The notes under the pieces are model-generated. The model did not search any database. It saw nothing but the letters and a program-made list of their open reading frames with translations, and was not told where the DNA came from. 62,000 nucleotides of DNA from Mesostigma viride (lineage: Eukaryota > Streptophyta > Mesostigmatophyceae > Mesostigmatales > Mesostigmataceae): the NCBI GenBank assembly GCA_009746045.1, contig RPFO01000333.1, forward strand, positions 529,446 through 591,445. The letters run 5' to 3'. Positions 23,101-32,859 of this stretch are shown here, piece by piece (the first letter of the stretch is position 1; each line of letters begins with the position of its first letter). The position numbers were made by a program, and so were the translations under genes.

Positions 23101-26100
23101 CCACTCCGGGCATTGCCTCCTCGACGCACGCACCCTCCGGCCTGCCCACCACCACCAGCAGTGCGGTCGCGGTCGCTGCCGCCACCCCCAGCAGTGCCGC
23201 CATGCTTGGATCGGTGGCCGGTGGCACGGTGCGCAAGGGGGTGGCCACCTCGCACGCTCGCATATTCCGCCTGCCCTCGGAGGATGCGATCAACTATAGC
23301 GCCGCCGGAGGGAGCGCGCGCGCTGCCCCGGCCACGGCAGGCAGTGCGGATGGCAGTGGCATGGCCGCGGGGGCAGATGCCAGTGCGGGGGGTGCGCCGA
23401 TGCTGGCCGAGGGTGCGGCGGGCGCGGGCGTGCCGGGCATGTCGGTCTACATGCAGGTGCTCTCGCTCATCTACACGCTGGCCCGCGACCCCTACCCCCC
23501 TGTGGCCACCTTGGCTGCCTGGTCGCTGCGTCAGCTGGGCGTGGACATCTCCACCATCATCCCCTCCGAGGCACTGCGGCCCAGCTCACGCAGTGTATCC
23601 GGGGCGGTGGTTGGCGCGCGGGGGCCAGCGGAAGGGGAGCAGGGCGTCGCATCCACCCCCTCGTTCGGGGCCGGGTCGGAGCCGACTCACGTCCGCAGCT
23701 CCTCGTGGAGTACGTGGGGTGGGGTGGACGGGGGGGGGAGTACTTCAGGGGGAGGGGGGGAGTGCTGTTTGTGGTGGGTGGCACCAGGGCCAACCGTGGC
23801 GCCTTATGACCGTTGTGTAATTATGGATAGCTACTTGCAGTAGATGTCGATTCCTCCATGCAAGAAAAGGGAGCACGCGCAACGGCAACAACAACAACAA
23901 CTACTACTACTACTTCCACGACCCATCTACTGTCCGTTGCGCATGCTCCCTGTTCTTCCTCGGAGGAATCGGGCGCACGATCGCACCGGTAGAGCGTGTG
24001 GCCACGCGCATGTGCCGGGCCCCCATCGTCTGCGCCCCGCCTCACCACGCCATGGCGCCATCAAGCTGCCTGCACACTCTGTCGTACCCTCCGCATACTC
24101 CCATGCCCCTCCATGCCTCATGTTTCTGTGGACCGCACGTCCCGTTGTGCCCCGTGTCCCTGTGTACGCAGGCAAGCTGACCGGGTGGGGCGCCACTGGG
24201 CGACCCGCCATCGGCCCCAGCTCCACCTCATTCTCCGCTTACCCCTCGGGCTCCCCCTCCATGTCCCTGCACGCGTCCATGCTGGAAGGGGCGAATGCAA
24301 GTGGCAGCGCGGGCGGGGCGTCTGGGCGGGACAGCGGGGCCAGCTCGGTGTCCTCCACACCCTCCGCGGCACAGCTGGCCAACATGCCCGTGTCCGCGTC
24401 CTTGTTCGGGCACACGTCACAGATCCAGGTGCTCCAGGCCGCACCCCCCTGGCTGCCAGCCACCATCACCGGCAACCCTTCGCCTGGGCTGCCCCCTGCA
24501 GCGGCCCCTGGCAGTCGCAGTGGATCCCCCCCCTCCACCCCCATTGCGGCATCGCTGCCCAACGCGGCCGCGGTGGCCTCCTCCGGATCCTCCCCTGCCG
24601 GCAGCTATGGGAGCCACACAGCCGGCAGCAGCTTCCCCGCGCACATGCAGCAGGGGGGCAGTGCTCAGCAGGCCAGTCAGGCCGGCAGCGCAGGGGGGCC
24701 CGGCGCGGCGGCATCATCGGCCACCGGCGCTGACAGCTCCCCTAGCCTTGCCCCCGACGCGGTCGCGGTCCCCCGTTCGACGCTGTTTGAGTGGAGCAGC
24801 CGCCACTTCTCGTCGCCGCTGCTGCAACCGCACGCGGCGGAGGAAGACGTTGCGTTCCGCACCGCGCTGGCGAGGCAGGAGCGGGAGGCGTCGGCGCTCA
24901 AGGCCATCTCCAAGTGCAAGCACCTACGTACGTGGCAGGAGGGAGGGGGAAGGGGAGCTGTTTGTACAGGGGCAGAGGGGGGGGGGGGGGGGGGGGGGGG
25001 GGGGAGGGAGGGAGGGAGGGAGGGAGGGGAGGGAGGGAGGGAGGGAGGGAGGGAGGGAGGGAGGGGAGGGAGGGAGGGAGGGAGGGGGGAGGGAGGGAGG
25101 GAGGGAGGGAGGGAGGGAGGGAGGGAGGGAGGGAGGGAGGGAGGGAGGGAGGAAGGAAGGGAGGAAAGGGGATGGTTATTTGTTCAGTTTTCTTTGCACA
25201 GATGCTGCAGGGTATGCCATCAGCAAGTAGCTTGCAGGGCGCCTGGCTCGGTGATTAAGCTTGCATCGCATGTTTGCTTTCATATGGGATGCCTCGCGTC
25301 AGAGCGCCGTGGCAAGTGGCACAGTAGTGTTGCGATGTCGGAGGTGTGGTGGCATGAGAGCTGTGGGCACGTGGTAAGGCTAACATCCCCCTTCCAACAC
25401 AAGGGACGCGATGCATTATTCATCCACGCCGCACCAAGGCGTGCGACCACACGGTGCTCTGTGCCGGAGAACAGGTGTGAGACAGTATCCCTTTCCAGTA
25501 GCCGTTCATGACGTGGCATGGCATGGTGCGTGCTGCGGGCCGCTTGCGTGCTGGCAGGTGTCACCAAGATGAGCGAGGAGGTGGGCTCCTTCAGCGCGGA
25601 GCAGCAGGCCATCCGCTCGGTGCTGCTCCACCCGCGGTTGCCGCTCGTGGTCGCCGCCAGCGCGGGGGACGTCATCCGGTACGTGGGGCATGGTGTGGGG
25701 GAGGGGGAGGGGGAGGGAGGGGGAGGGGGGAGGGGGGGGGGGGGGGGAGGGGGAGGGGGGAGGGGGAGGGGGAGGGGGAGGGGAGGGGGGGGGGGAGGGG
25801 GGAGGGGGAGGGGAGGGGCCGGGGGCCGGGGGCCGGGGGCCGGGGGCCGGGGGCCGGGGGCCGGGGGGTTTTCTCGAGACGTGGCGTGATGTGATCTTTG
25901 CCATAGTGCCGCAGCCACCTGGCGAGCTGTGGGTGCTTTACTGGGTGTTGCTGTGCTAGGTGTTGCTATTGGCTCATGTGTTTGTCGACCCTTGATGTTG
26001 GGTATGGCGGGCACGAGCTGCATGAGGGGCATGTGTAGCCCTTGTGAAGGCATATGGATCCCTCCCCAGGCGCGTGCATGCCGTCGTCCCAAGTCTTTAC

Positions 26101-28505
26101 GTCGCAATGTTGTTTGGATGCATGTAAATGGATCTGTTTGCCACGGGCACCCCTTCACGATCCCCGCGCATGCGCTTCTTTACACCCTCCAGCCCCACCC
26201 AACCTCCCAGCATGCAGAATTTCGACATGGGCCATCCTACACGCCCCTAACCACCCCCTCATCTTGCCCTGCCCCCCTCTCCTTTGCCCCCCCCCCCCAG
26301 CGTGTGGAACCACGACACGGGCGCGCTGGTGACCAAGTTCGCCGACACGGGCGTGCAGCGCGGCCGTGTGAACAGTGTGCAGCTCCTCAACGAGATGGAC
26401 GCGGGGCTGCTCGCCGTCACCACCAGTACGTGCTTGCAAGCACCCGGGTTGTACTAATGTGGTTTGCCAGGTGTTTGGATGAGGGCCAATAAGTGCGGCA
26501 GTGATGGAGTGAGCAGGACACACGTTAGTGTGTGCGCCGCGGCAGGCTATGCCCTCGTCAGCGCCGCTTGTGTCCATGGGCTGACCAATGCCGCAACTCG
26601 GCTGCACCGTACATGGCCATCTAAGCATGCCGTGGCGGCTATCTTGCGGCTTCACGGCCCCAGCTGTCGTGCTTGAGCAGTGGGGCACCGCATCCGCGTG
26701 GCGGGGCACGTTTTTGCTGTGCACGTAGAGTCTCGCTGCCTTCCCAGCACGTCTCATGTAAGCACGTCTGCATGGCTATCTTTTTGCCCTTTGTGACTGC
26801 GCACCCCCCCCCCCCCCCCGCCCGCCCCTCTTCGACCAGGCGACGGCTCGGTGCGTATCTGGAAGAACTTCACGGAAGCGGGCCAGCGGCCGCAGCTGGT
26901 GACTGCGTGGCAGGCGGTGTCGGGCCACCGGCCGGGCGCGCGCAGCCTCGATGCCATCTCCGAGTGGCAGCAGCACCTCGGGCTGTTGGTACGTTTGCGC
27001 ATGAGGGCATGACCGTGTGCTTGTAGGTGCGTGCGCGCAAAAGGGCATGCGTGCGCGTCATGCCATGCCTACACGGCTAGCCTGGTTGGTGTTGTTGAAG
27101 AGGGGGAGGGGAAGGAGGGGGAGGGGAAGGAGGGGGAGGGGAAGGAGGGGAGGGGGGGAGGGGGAGGGGAGGGGAAGGAGGGGGAGGGGAGGAGGGGAGG
27201 GGAGGAGGGGAGGGGAGGAGGGGAGGAGGGGGAGGGGAGGAGGGGGAGGGGAGGGAGGAGGGGGAGGAGGGGGAGGGGAGGAGGGAGGGGGAGGAGGGGG
27301 AGGGGGAGGAGGGGGAGGAGGGGGAGGAGGGGGAGGAGGGGGAGGAGGGGAGGAGGGGAGGAGGGGGAGGAGGGGGAGGAGGGGAGGAGGGGGAGGAGGG
27401 GAGGAGGGAGGAGGGGAGGAGGGGGAGGAGGGAGGAGGGGAGGAGGGGGAGGAGGGGGAGGAGGGGAGGAGGGGAGGAGGGGGAGGAGGGGAGGAGGGGG
27501 AGGAGGGGAGGAGGGGGAGGGGAGGAGGGGAGGAGGGGAGGGGGAGGGGGAGGAGGGGGAGGGGAGGAGGGGGAGGGGAGGAGGGGGAGGGGGAGGCGGG
27601 GGAGGGGGAGGGGGAGGAGGGGGAGGGGGGAGGGGGAGGGGAGGAGGGAGGAGGGGGAGGAGGGGGAGGGGAAGGAGGGGGAGGGAGGAGGGGAGGGGGA
27701 GGGGGAGGAGGGGGAGGGGGAGGGGGGGAGGGGAAGGAGGGGGAGGGGGAGGCGGGGGAGGGGGAGGGAGGAGGGGGAGGAGGGCGAGGGGGAGGAGGGG
27801 GAGGAGGGGAGGAGGGGAGGAGGGGAGGAGGGGAGGAGGGCGAGGAGGGGAGGAGGGGGAGGAGGGAGGAGGGGGAGGAGGGGGAGGAGGGGGAGGAGGG
27901 GGAGGAGGGGAGGAGGGGAGGAGGGGGGAGGGGGAGGAGGGGAGGAGGGGGAGGAGGGGGAGGAGGGGGAGGAGGGGAGGAGGGGGAGGAGGGGGAAGAG
28001 GGGGAGGAGGTGGGGGGAGGGGGAGAGCCAGGTGGTGACTTGTGCGTATCAACTGAGTGGAGTTGGTGCTTAGACGCAGTTGCCCTGTGCCCATGCCTGC
28101 TGGGAGGACGCCCTGCTGTCGGTCCCACACACATGCATCGCTTTCTGCCATTATGATGGTGTCAGCGCACCTTGCCACCAACTGTGATGGGCATGTTTCC
28201 TTTTTTTACCCTGCATCTCACCTGGCGAATCCCACTGCATGTGCCACTGACGGCTCCTGCCCTACTCTGCTACTGGCTGGTGGGCATACCTTCCATGTGC
28301 GTGTCCCTGCTCCCCTGCGCCCCCTCCCAGTTTGCGGCAGGAGACTTGTCCACGATCCGCGTATGGGACGTGGAGCGCGAGCAATTTGTGGAGGACATGC
28401 ACACGCAGACGGGCAGTGCCGTCACCTGCATGGTGAGTGGCCTGGGGGGATGAGCGCATTGCTTGCGGTATCTGCATATGTGTGTGTGTGGTCACTCTAG
28501 TATAG

Positions 28506-28540
<35 letters not shown>

Positions 28541-30532
28541 CACGACCCAGCACACTTGGAGGCATGTGCTTGTGAGTGCAGCCCATCATATTCGGAGCCT
28601 TGCGTGTAAGGCTCATCCGCACTGCTCCCCCCCCCCCCCGCACCGCTGACACACCCCACCACCCCTGTGTTGGCTTTTGCAGTCATCATCGGTCGCCTAC
28701 GGCACGGGTCTCGTGGCTGGCTGCAGCGATGGGGGCATCTTGTACTTCGACATGCGCACACCGTCCAGGTGAGCTGTCCATACATGACCAGGCACCGTGG
28801 CTATCGTGGCTATAGTGGCTCTTGTGGCTATAGTGGCTCTAGTGGCTTTAGTGGCTATACTGATGATCGGATGTGGCAGCGGCGTCGGGTAGGTGTGCGG
28901 GACCAGGATGGATAGGTGCTGGTGGTTGTTGGTGTTTGGTGGTTGTTGTTGTTGGTTGTTGGCGGGGGCTTGCCAGCTCTTAGAAGGAAGGCATCACGGT
29001 GCCTCGCGACGCGTGCAGGCCGATTGGACACCGTCATGCTGCAAGGCATGCGCGGGTTCGTCCAACTGTCCGCTGACACCACCATCACCTTGCCATCCTT
29101 GACCGTGGCTGTGTCCGTATCATGTACTTGTCCATATCATAGCATTGCTTCCTTTCAACCTATCTCCTCTCACACCACACACACACACACACACACACTC
29201 ATGCAACAGGCTCGTCTCCAGCACGCGCCCGCACACGCAGCGCGTCGTGGCCGTCGACATGCAGCCAGGCGGCGCCACCGACAAGGTGAGGGGGGGAGTG
29301 GGAGAAGCATGACAGGGGCTGGGGCATGAGCAAGGCGAGGCACAACATGCATGCATCCTGGCACGGGGAGACCCGCGGGGCTTGGACGAGGGCGGTTTAG
29401 TTGCGGTCAATGGCGTAGGTTATAAGAGCTGTGTGTGGCTTGATGGGGCAACGTGTGGTTCGTTTGAAGCCGGCATAACTAGCGATTGTCCACTGCTTGG
29501 CAAGGTAAAAGAAAAGGGTATGGGAGGAATGGTCCCGGCAGCAGCGCTGATCGTGCCATAGCAGCAGCTGGCAGGGCTCCCATTGGTGACTAGCTGCACC
29601 ATGGGGTGTGTGACAGTTAACATGGATGGCATGGAAGGTGGGTTAGCTTATTTGCATCCACAGCGGATATCTCACCAGAGCCACGGATGCCCTTCTGTCG
29701 CCCAGCTGTCATGTAAAGCGACCAATCACGACGGGGCCTGCCAAGATGGACAAGTGTGAAATGGTTTCTCTAATTGCTGGGAAGGTGTGGTAGCTGCGTG
29801 GGTTGCCTCCCGCTGGATGTGCCCCCCCCCATCGGTGTGTAGTGGAGTGAATGTTCCACGACTATGCCATGCACGCCTCTGTCTGTTCCGTGGGTTTGGC
29901 CCTTCTGGGGAGGCGAGGGGTGGGTATAGTACGCCAGGGGGCAAGGCGCACATTCCTGACACAAAAGCACTGATCACGAAAGAAGCACAGCTTGCCTATC
30001 GGTTGCTTGGAGTGGGACAAGGCTCTGCTGCCTCTGCGGTACAGCAGTTTGTCAAGGAAGCACCCCGCCAGCTGGTGCTGACAAATGCCGGTTGTTGGTT
30101 GGGACATGTCCCTGTTGGTTGGGTATGCCTTGCCTGCCACCTGACCCCATGTGGGGCACCCGTGGGAACGGCCCGCAGCGTATCTCTGCATCGCGTGCAG
30201 GCGATGTCAAGTGCTACGACGAGCGCAGCAACGCATATCCTGTCATGGCGCTGGACGCGTTTGAGAAGGGCAAGACGCTCTCTGCCTTCTCCGTCCACCG
30301 TCACGCATCCGTGTTTGCTGCCGGCTCCACGGAGCAGACGCTCAAGGTCTACAGCCTGCGGGGCGAGCCCATCTCCACCGTGCGCTACCACAACAGTTTC
30401 CTGGGGCAGCGCATCGGGCCCGTCACCTGCCTCAACTTCCACCCGTACAAGATTGTGCTGGCGGCGGGTGCCGCGGATTCAGTTGTATCGCTGTATGGCG
30501 GGGAAGGAGAGCGGACGGCTGGGAGGCAATAA
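11189..30532 (+). CDS. RAPTOR: Raptor, scaffold subunit of TORC1
   Basis: 22 exons join in phase: 11189-11440, 11640-11742, 12975-13057, 14590-14748, 15496-15654, 16153-16283, 16744-16901, 17558-17702, 18058-18136, 19261-19362, 20053-20136, 20450-20560, 21367-22078, 23032-23709, 24172-24927, 25558-25678, 26301-26425, 26840-26988, 28331-28432, 28683-28768, 29210-29285, 30179-30532 (TAA). This predicts about 1574 aa, or 1590 if exon 6 starts at 16105. Raptor presents substrates to the TOR kinase. The N-terminal RNC/caspase-like domain (residues ~80-300) includes [33 protein letters not shown] and [19 protein letters not shown] repeats follow (~300-760; [36 protein letters not shown]). Then come a long Ser/Gly/Ala-rich linker (~760-1190) and a WD40 propeller (~1240-1574; [18 protein letters not shown]). 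Human and Arabidopsis proteins are about 1340 aa; the excess is mostly linker. An in-frame TGA lies five codons upstream of the ATG. The sequence is closest in style to plant Raptor. Confidence 0.97.
12534..12813 (+). repeat. 35-bp minisatellite in RAPTOR intron 2 (8 copies)
   Basis: Unit begins GAGCACGGGATGTTGTGG; eight nearly identical copies, G/T-rich on the sense strand. Confidence 0.95.
13665..14522 (+). repeat. 37-bp minisatellite in RAPTOR intron 3 (~23 copies)
   Basis: Unit begins GCATGCCGTGTGAGGACTGG. Copies differ at one or two positions. It ends about 65 bp before the exon 4 acceptor. Long frames across it (HHNLRHQSS on minus) are artefacts. Confidence 0.97.
19029..19260 (+). repeat. 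44-bp pyrimidine-rich minisatellite ending at the exon 10 acceptor
   Basis: Copies start at 19029, 19073, 19117, 19161, 19205 and 19249. Each reads CTGTGTGCGCAC then an ACGTCTTGTTGCCTG stretch and a C/T tract. The last copy reads CTGTGTGCGCAG: its AG (19259-19260) is the splice acceptor of exon 10. Confidence 0.95.
22096..22403 (+). repeat. 30-bp G-rich minisatellite after the exon 13 donor (~10 copies)
   Basis: Period exactly 30 bp, unit containing GTGGGAGGGGGGTATAGGGC. Begins about 17 bp after the GT donor at 22079. Confidence 0.96.
22466..22532 (+). repeat. 33-bp direct duplication in RAPTOR intron 13
   Basis: GCACTCTCCCGCCCCAGTAC plus flanking bases occurs twice in tandem. Confidence 0.85.
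24977..25175 (+). repeat. G run and GGGA array in RAPTOR intron 15
   Basis: A poly-G stretch followed by (GGGA)n starting about 50 bp after the exon 15 donor. G-rich on the sense strand. Confidence 0.97.
25685..25867 (+). repeat. GGGGGA array and GGGGGCC array in RAPTOR intron 16
   Basis: Begins a few bases after the GTACGT donor at 25679. A GGGGGA-type purine array is followed at 25815-25866 by a 7-bp GGGGGCC repeat. Confidence 0.96.
27096..28023 (+). repeat. GGGGAGGA purine array in RAPTOR intron 18 (~0.93 kb)
   Basis: An almost pure G/A tract on the sense strand, of GGGGAGGA and GGAGGA units. Apparent ORFs of >300 residues on both strands are composition artefacts. Confidence 0.97.
28795..28862 (+). 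repeat. 12-bp GTGGCTATA-type microsatellite in RAPTOR intron 20
   Basis: Repeats of GTGGCTATAGTGGCTCT-like units. Short TG and CA runs lie nearby at 28509-28532 and 29175-29200. Confidence 0.85.
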
Positions 30533-30937
30533 ACTTCACTTTGCCAGGGCTGATAGCACCCACATCGTTGTAGCAGATGATAGTGGCTGCCTGGTGCAAG
30601 GAGCCACCAGCATTTGTGTATAGCGACCAATGGATGCATTGGCAGAGTTACGCCATGGCTTGAGGGTCGTGATCATCTTAATCTGCACATGTCACCATGC
30701 GTGAAGATACGAGATACATCAGGTTGCTGACCAGTGGTAAACCGCGTTGTTAGTTATACATAGTTCACAGCAATGGCTTGTTCTCACCTTTCACATTGCT
30801 AAACACGGGTAGTTTCCTCTTGTTCTGAGACATTTGAGGATTGGCTTTGAGCATCACTCAAAGAAGGCGCGTTTTTTCACACTTTTAAAGTACTTGTACG
30901 TCGGTAGTTTGTCTCTGATGAAACAAGGATATATTCT
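30533..30937. other. RAPTOR 3' flank, nothing recognised
   Basis: Presumed 3' UTR and intergenic sequence. No AATAAA or TGTAA poly(A) signal was confidently assigned. Confidence 0.5.
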
Positions 30938-31632
30938 ATGTCAATAAGCCCAAAGTCAGGATTTTGTTACAACAGCAATGCAGAACTGTCCACATCCCGG
31001 AAAATTGGAGTTGGGGCCACGGAGTACGCCAGCTACGGCGGGGTTGACCCTTGTACCCTATACCGACTGAGCGATCTAATCTACCCTGATGACACGACGC
31101 TCGTGGAGACCCCGAAGTCCGCCATGCAACTCTGATTGGATAGAGCTTGTCACTGGAAGCGCGGGCCGGCGGTGGGGCTAGCTTATTATCAGCAAGAAAA
31201 CAGAGGTTATGGTCATCAAGGAGACAACCAGCGCAGGCCAGAGGTTATCAAGGAGACAACCAGTTATGTACGTGATCAGAATGTACGTCATCGGCTAGCT
31301 TCCCCGCTGGGACCACCCCGGCCACCCACCCTCCTAGAGCTCTTGCTGGACGGAAGCCCCGTCCCCGCGCGGCGACTCACTTCAAGCTCCTTGGCAGCTG
31401 GCAGCTCCCCTCCACGAGGCCACGACATCAACAACCGCATTGGCCAGGCCTGGGCGGCCTTCCGCTGCCTCGACAGGTTCTGGACATGCCGCTACCTGAG
31501 TGCCTGAGCGGCGCAAAGCGTATTCTGTTCAAGGCGGCCCTTGTCCTCAGCATCCTCCTTTACGGCTGCGAGCCGGCGTGGACTCTGGGCCATGCGCTGA
31601 GCAAGCAACTTTCAAGACGACACCGTCACTAG
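30938..31632 (+). pseudogene. LINE reverse-transcriptase remnants
   Basis: Three short in-order pieces of one RT. The first is LSDLIYPDDTTLVETP at ~31060-31135, which aligns with the palm motif normally read as YADD. The second is INNRIGQAWAAFRCLDRFW at ~31430-31495. The third is KRILFKAALVLSILLYGCEPAWTLG at 31513-31632, the usual post-palm LFKALVLSILLYGCE motif. Stops and frame changes separate them. Two short module insertions (about 31205-31260) lie inside. Confidence 0.75.
31205..31265 (-). repeat. Two short-module insertions with direct-repeat flanks
   Basis: First, an insert of about 28 bp containing CAAGGAGACAACCAGCGC lies between two copies of CAGAGGTTAT. Second, CAAGGAGACAACCA lies between two copies of GTTAT. 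See the finding on the short mobile module. Confidence 0.65.
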
Positions 31633-31641
31633 AACTATAAT

Positions 31642-31678
31642 TATATATCTCTGGTTGTCTCTTTGATATATATCTCGA
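31642..31678 (+). repeat. 15-bp module insertion flanked by TATATATCTC
   Basis: TGGTTGTCTCTTTGA lies between two copies of the 10-mer TATATATCTC. Confidence 0.65.
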
Positions 31679-31682
31679 GGGT

Positions 31683-31817
31683 CAGACCGCCCCGTGGTCG
31701 GCCCGCTCGTGGTCCTCGTATTGGCGGCAGCGCCTGTCACTCGCCCTCACTCGCACCGTGGCTGATGTGTTATTCCGCCGCACCTGGGCCGACTTTGTCG
31801 CGACCCATGCGGTCTAG
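31683..31817 (+). pseudogene. C-terminal tail of the RLE-type non-LTR element
   Basis: 45 codons to TAG beginning QTAPWSARSWSSYWRQRLSL and continuing through ADVLFRRTWADFV. This matches the last ~43 residues of the fragment at 5360-6817 (APWSARTWTSYWRQRLSVAL...RRTRADFAV). The two are separate copies of one family on opposite strands. Confidence 0.85.
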
Positions 31818-32134
31818 ATCCCTTCCAGGCCTGCATGGTGGGCCGGCAGCGCTGTTGCTGCGTGTAGTTTTGTGATGTCTAATTAGTTGTACCTTGTGCC
31901 GCTGGCGTGATCCTTGGATGTCTGTGTCAGATTACTGTTAATTTCTTCAGGGTTATTCTCCCAGTTATCGGGTTTTTCCTTATGTTGCATGCCTATCTCA
32001 CCTCCGTAATCTATCATTCTCAATGAATATATATCTCGAAACATATATTATAGTTATATAAATCTCGAAACACACGCCCTGATCAAGCATGCTGTTTCCG
32101 GCCCCACCGTCTAGGTCACTTAGTCGCTCTACAC
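31818..32134. other. No recognised feature
   Basis: AT-richer sequence, likely the 3' UTR of the preceding retroelement tail plus unassigned DNA. Confidence 0.5.
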
Positions 32135-32245
32135 GTAAGCCAGCCATAATTTCAATGCACAAGGATACACATTTCCATCACCATTCATCTTCATCATCCT
32201 GAACGACTCGAACACGCGGACAAGATAACGGCAGGCTCGAGCTGC
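32135..32245 (-). repeat. ~110-bp dispersed repeat, inverse of 36641-36751
   Basis: The inverse complement shares GAGTCGTTCAGGAT and GGAAATGTGTA...CTTGTGCATTGAAATTATGG with 36641-36751. It lies next to a TTAA-tailed retroelement end in both places. Confidence 0.8.
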
Positions 32246-32246
32246 C

Positions 32247-32820
32247 ATTAATTAATTAATTAATTAAAATCATAGCTCCGTGGGGAGCATATGTAACACA
32301 TAGCCCTGAGAAAGGGGCATCTATGGGTTTGTAATACAATCAGGGCGACAACCTGCAGGTGTAGGATGTACAACTATCACCTGCTCTGGGTGCACTAGGT
32401 GCACCTGCACCTCCATGATGGTTCATGCCTCCTAAACAAGCACAGGCACCCAGGGGGGGCTTGAGGAGAGGGCCTAGAAGGCCTGCATGACATATGGGGT
32501 GGAAGGTATGTGGCTAGGCTATAGCTAGGGTACACATGGCCTCTCAGCAGCCTGGAGTAACTCCCTGCATGGGCAAAGCATGACTCGACATTGCTACGGC
32601 TATTGCAAGGGCGGGTGTGGGCCCATCACGTAGGCATACATGGCCACGTCACTAAGCTTTCTAGTCTACACTACTGCTATATATTCCCTAGGCTGGGGTG
32701 GCTGGGGTGGCTGGGGTTGCAGGGGTCGCCTGCCAGGGCTTGTGGGCAACGTAGATGTCCGCCCCCTTCCAGTAGACCGGCTTAATTCTGCCCCCGAGCT
32801 GCCATAGTCCGGATTCTCCC
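32247..32820 (-). mobile_element. Family-A LINE 3' end (ORF1 C-terminus, 3' UTR, TTAA tail), 5'-truncated
   Basis: On the minus strand the ORF1 C-terminal motif KPVYWKGADIYVAHKPWQ (about 32800-32720) is followed by a 3' UTR and a (TTAA)n tail at 32247-32268. The 3' UTR matches 60600-60970 in detail and 53700-54120 more loosely. About 0.57 kb remains. Confidence 0.85.
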
Positions 32821-32821
32821 G

Positions 32822-32850
32822 ATTTCTGGCCTGCGCTGGTTGTCTCCTTG
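32822..32850 (+). repeat. Short mobile module copy (29 bp)
   Basis: One mismatch from the module at 40700-40728. It sits at the junction between the family-A and family-B LINE ends, preceded by AGTCCGGATTC. Confidence 0.75.
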
Positions 32851-32859
32851 ATATCATTA

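Noticed and set aside
27017-28181. Glu/Gly-rich and Pro/Leu-rich frames longer than 300 codons
   Set aside because: Translation of the GGGGAGGA array in RAPTOR intron 18.
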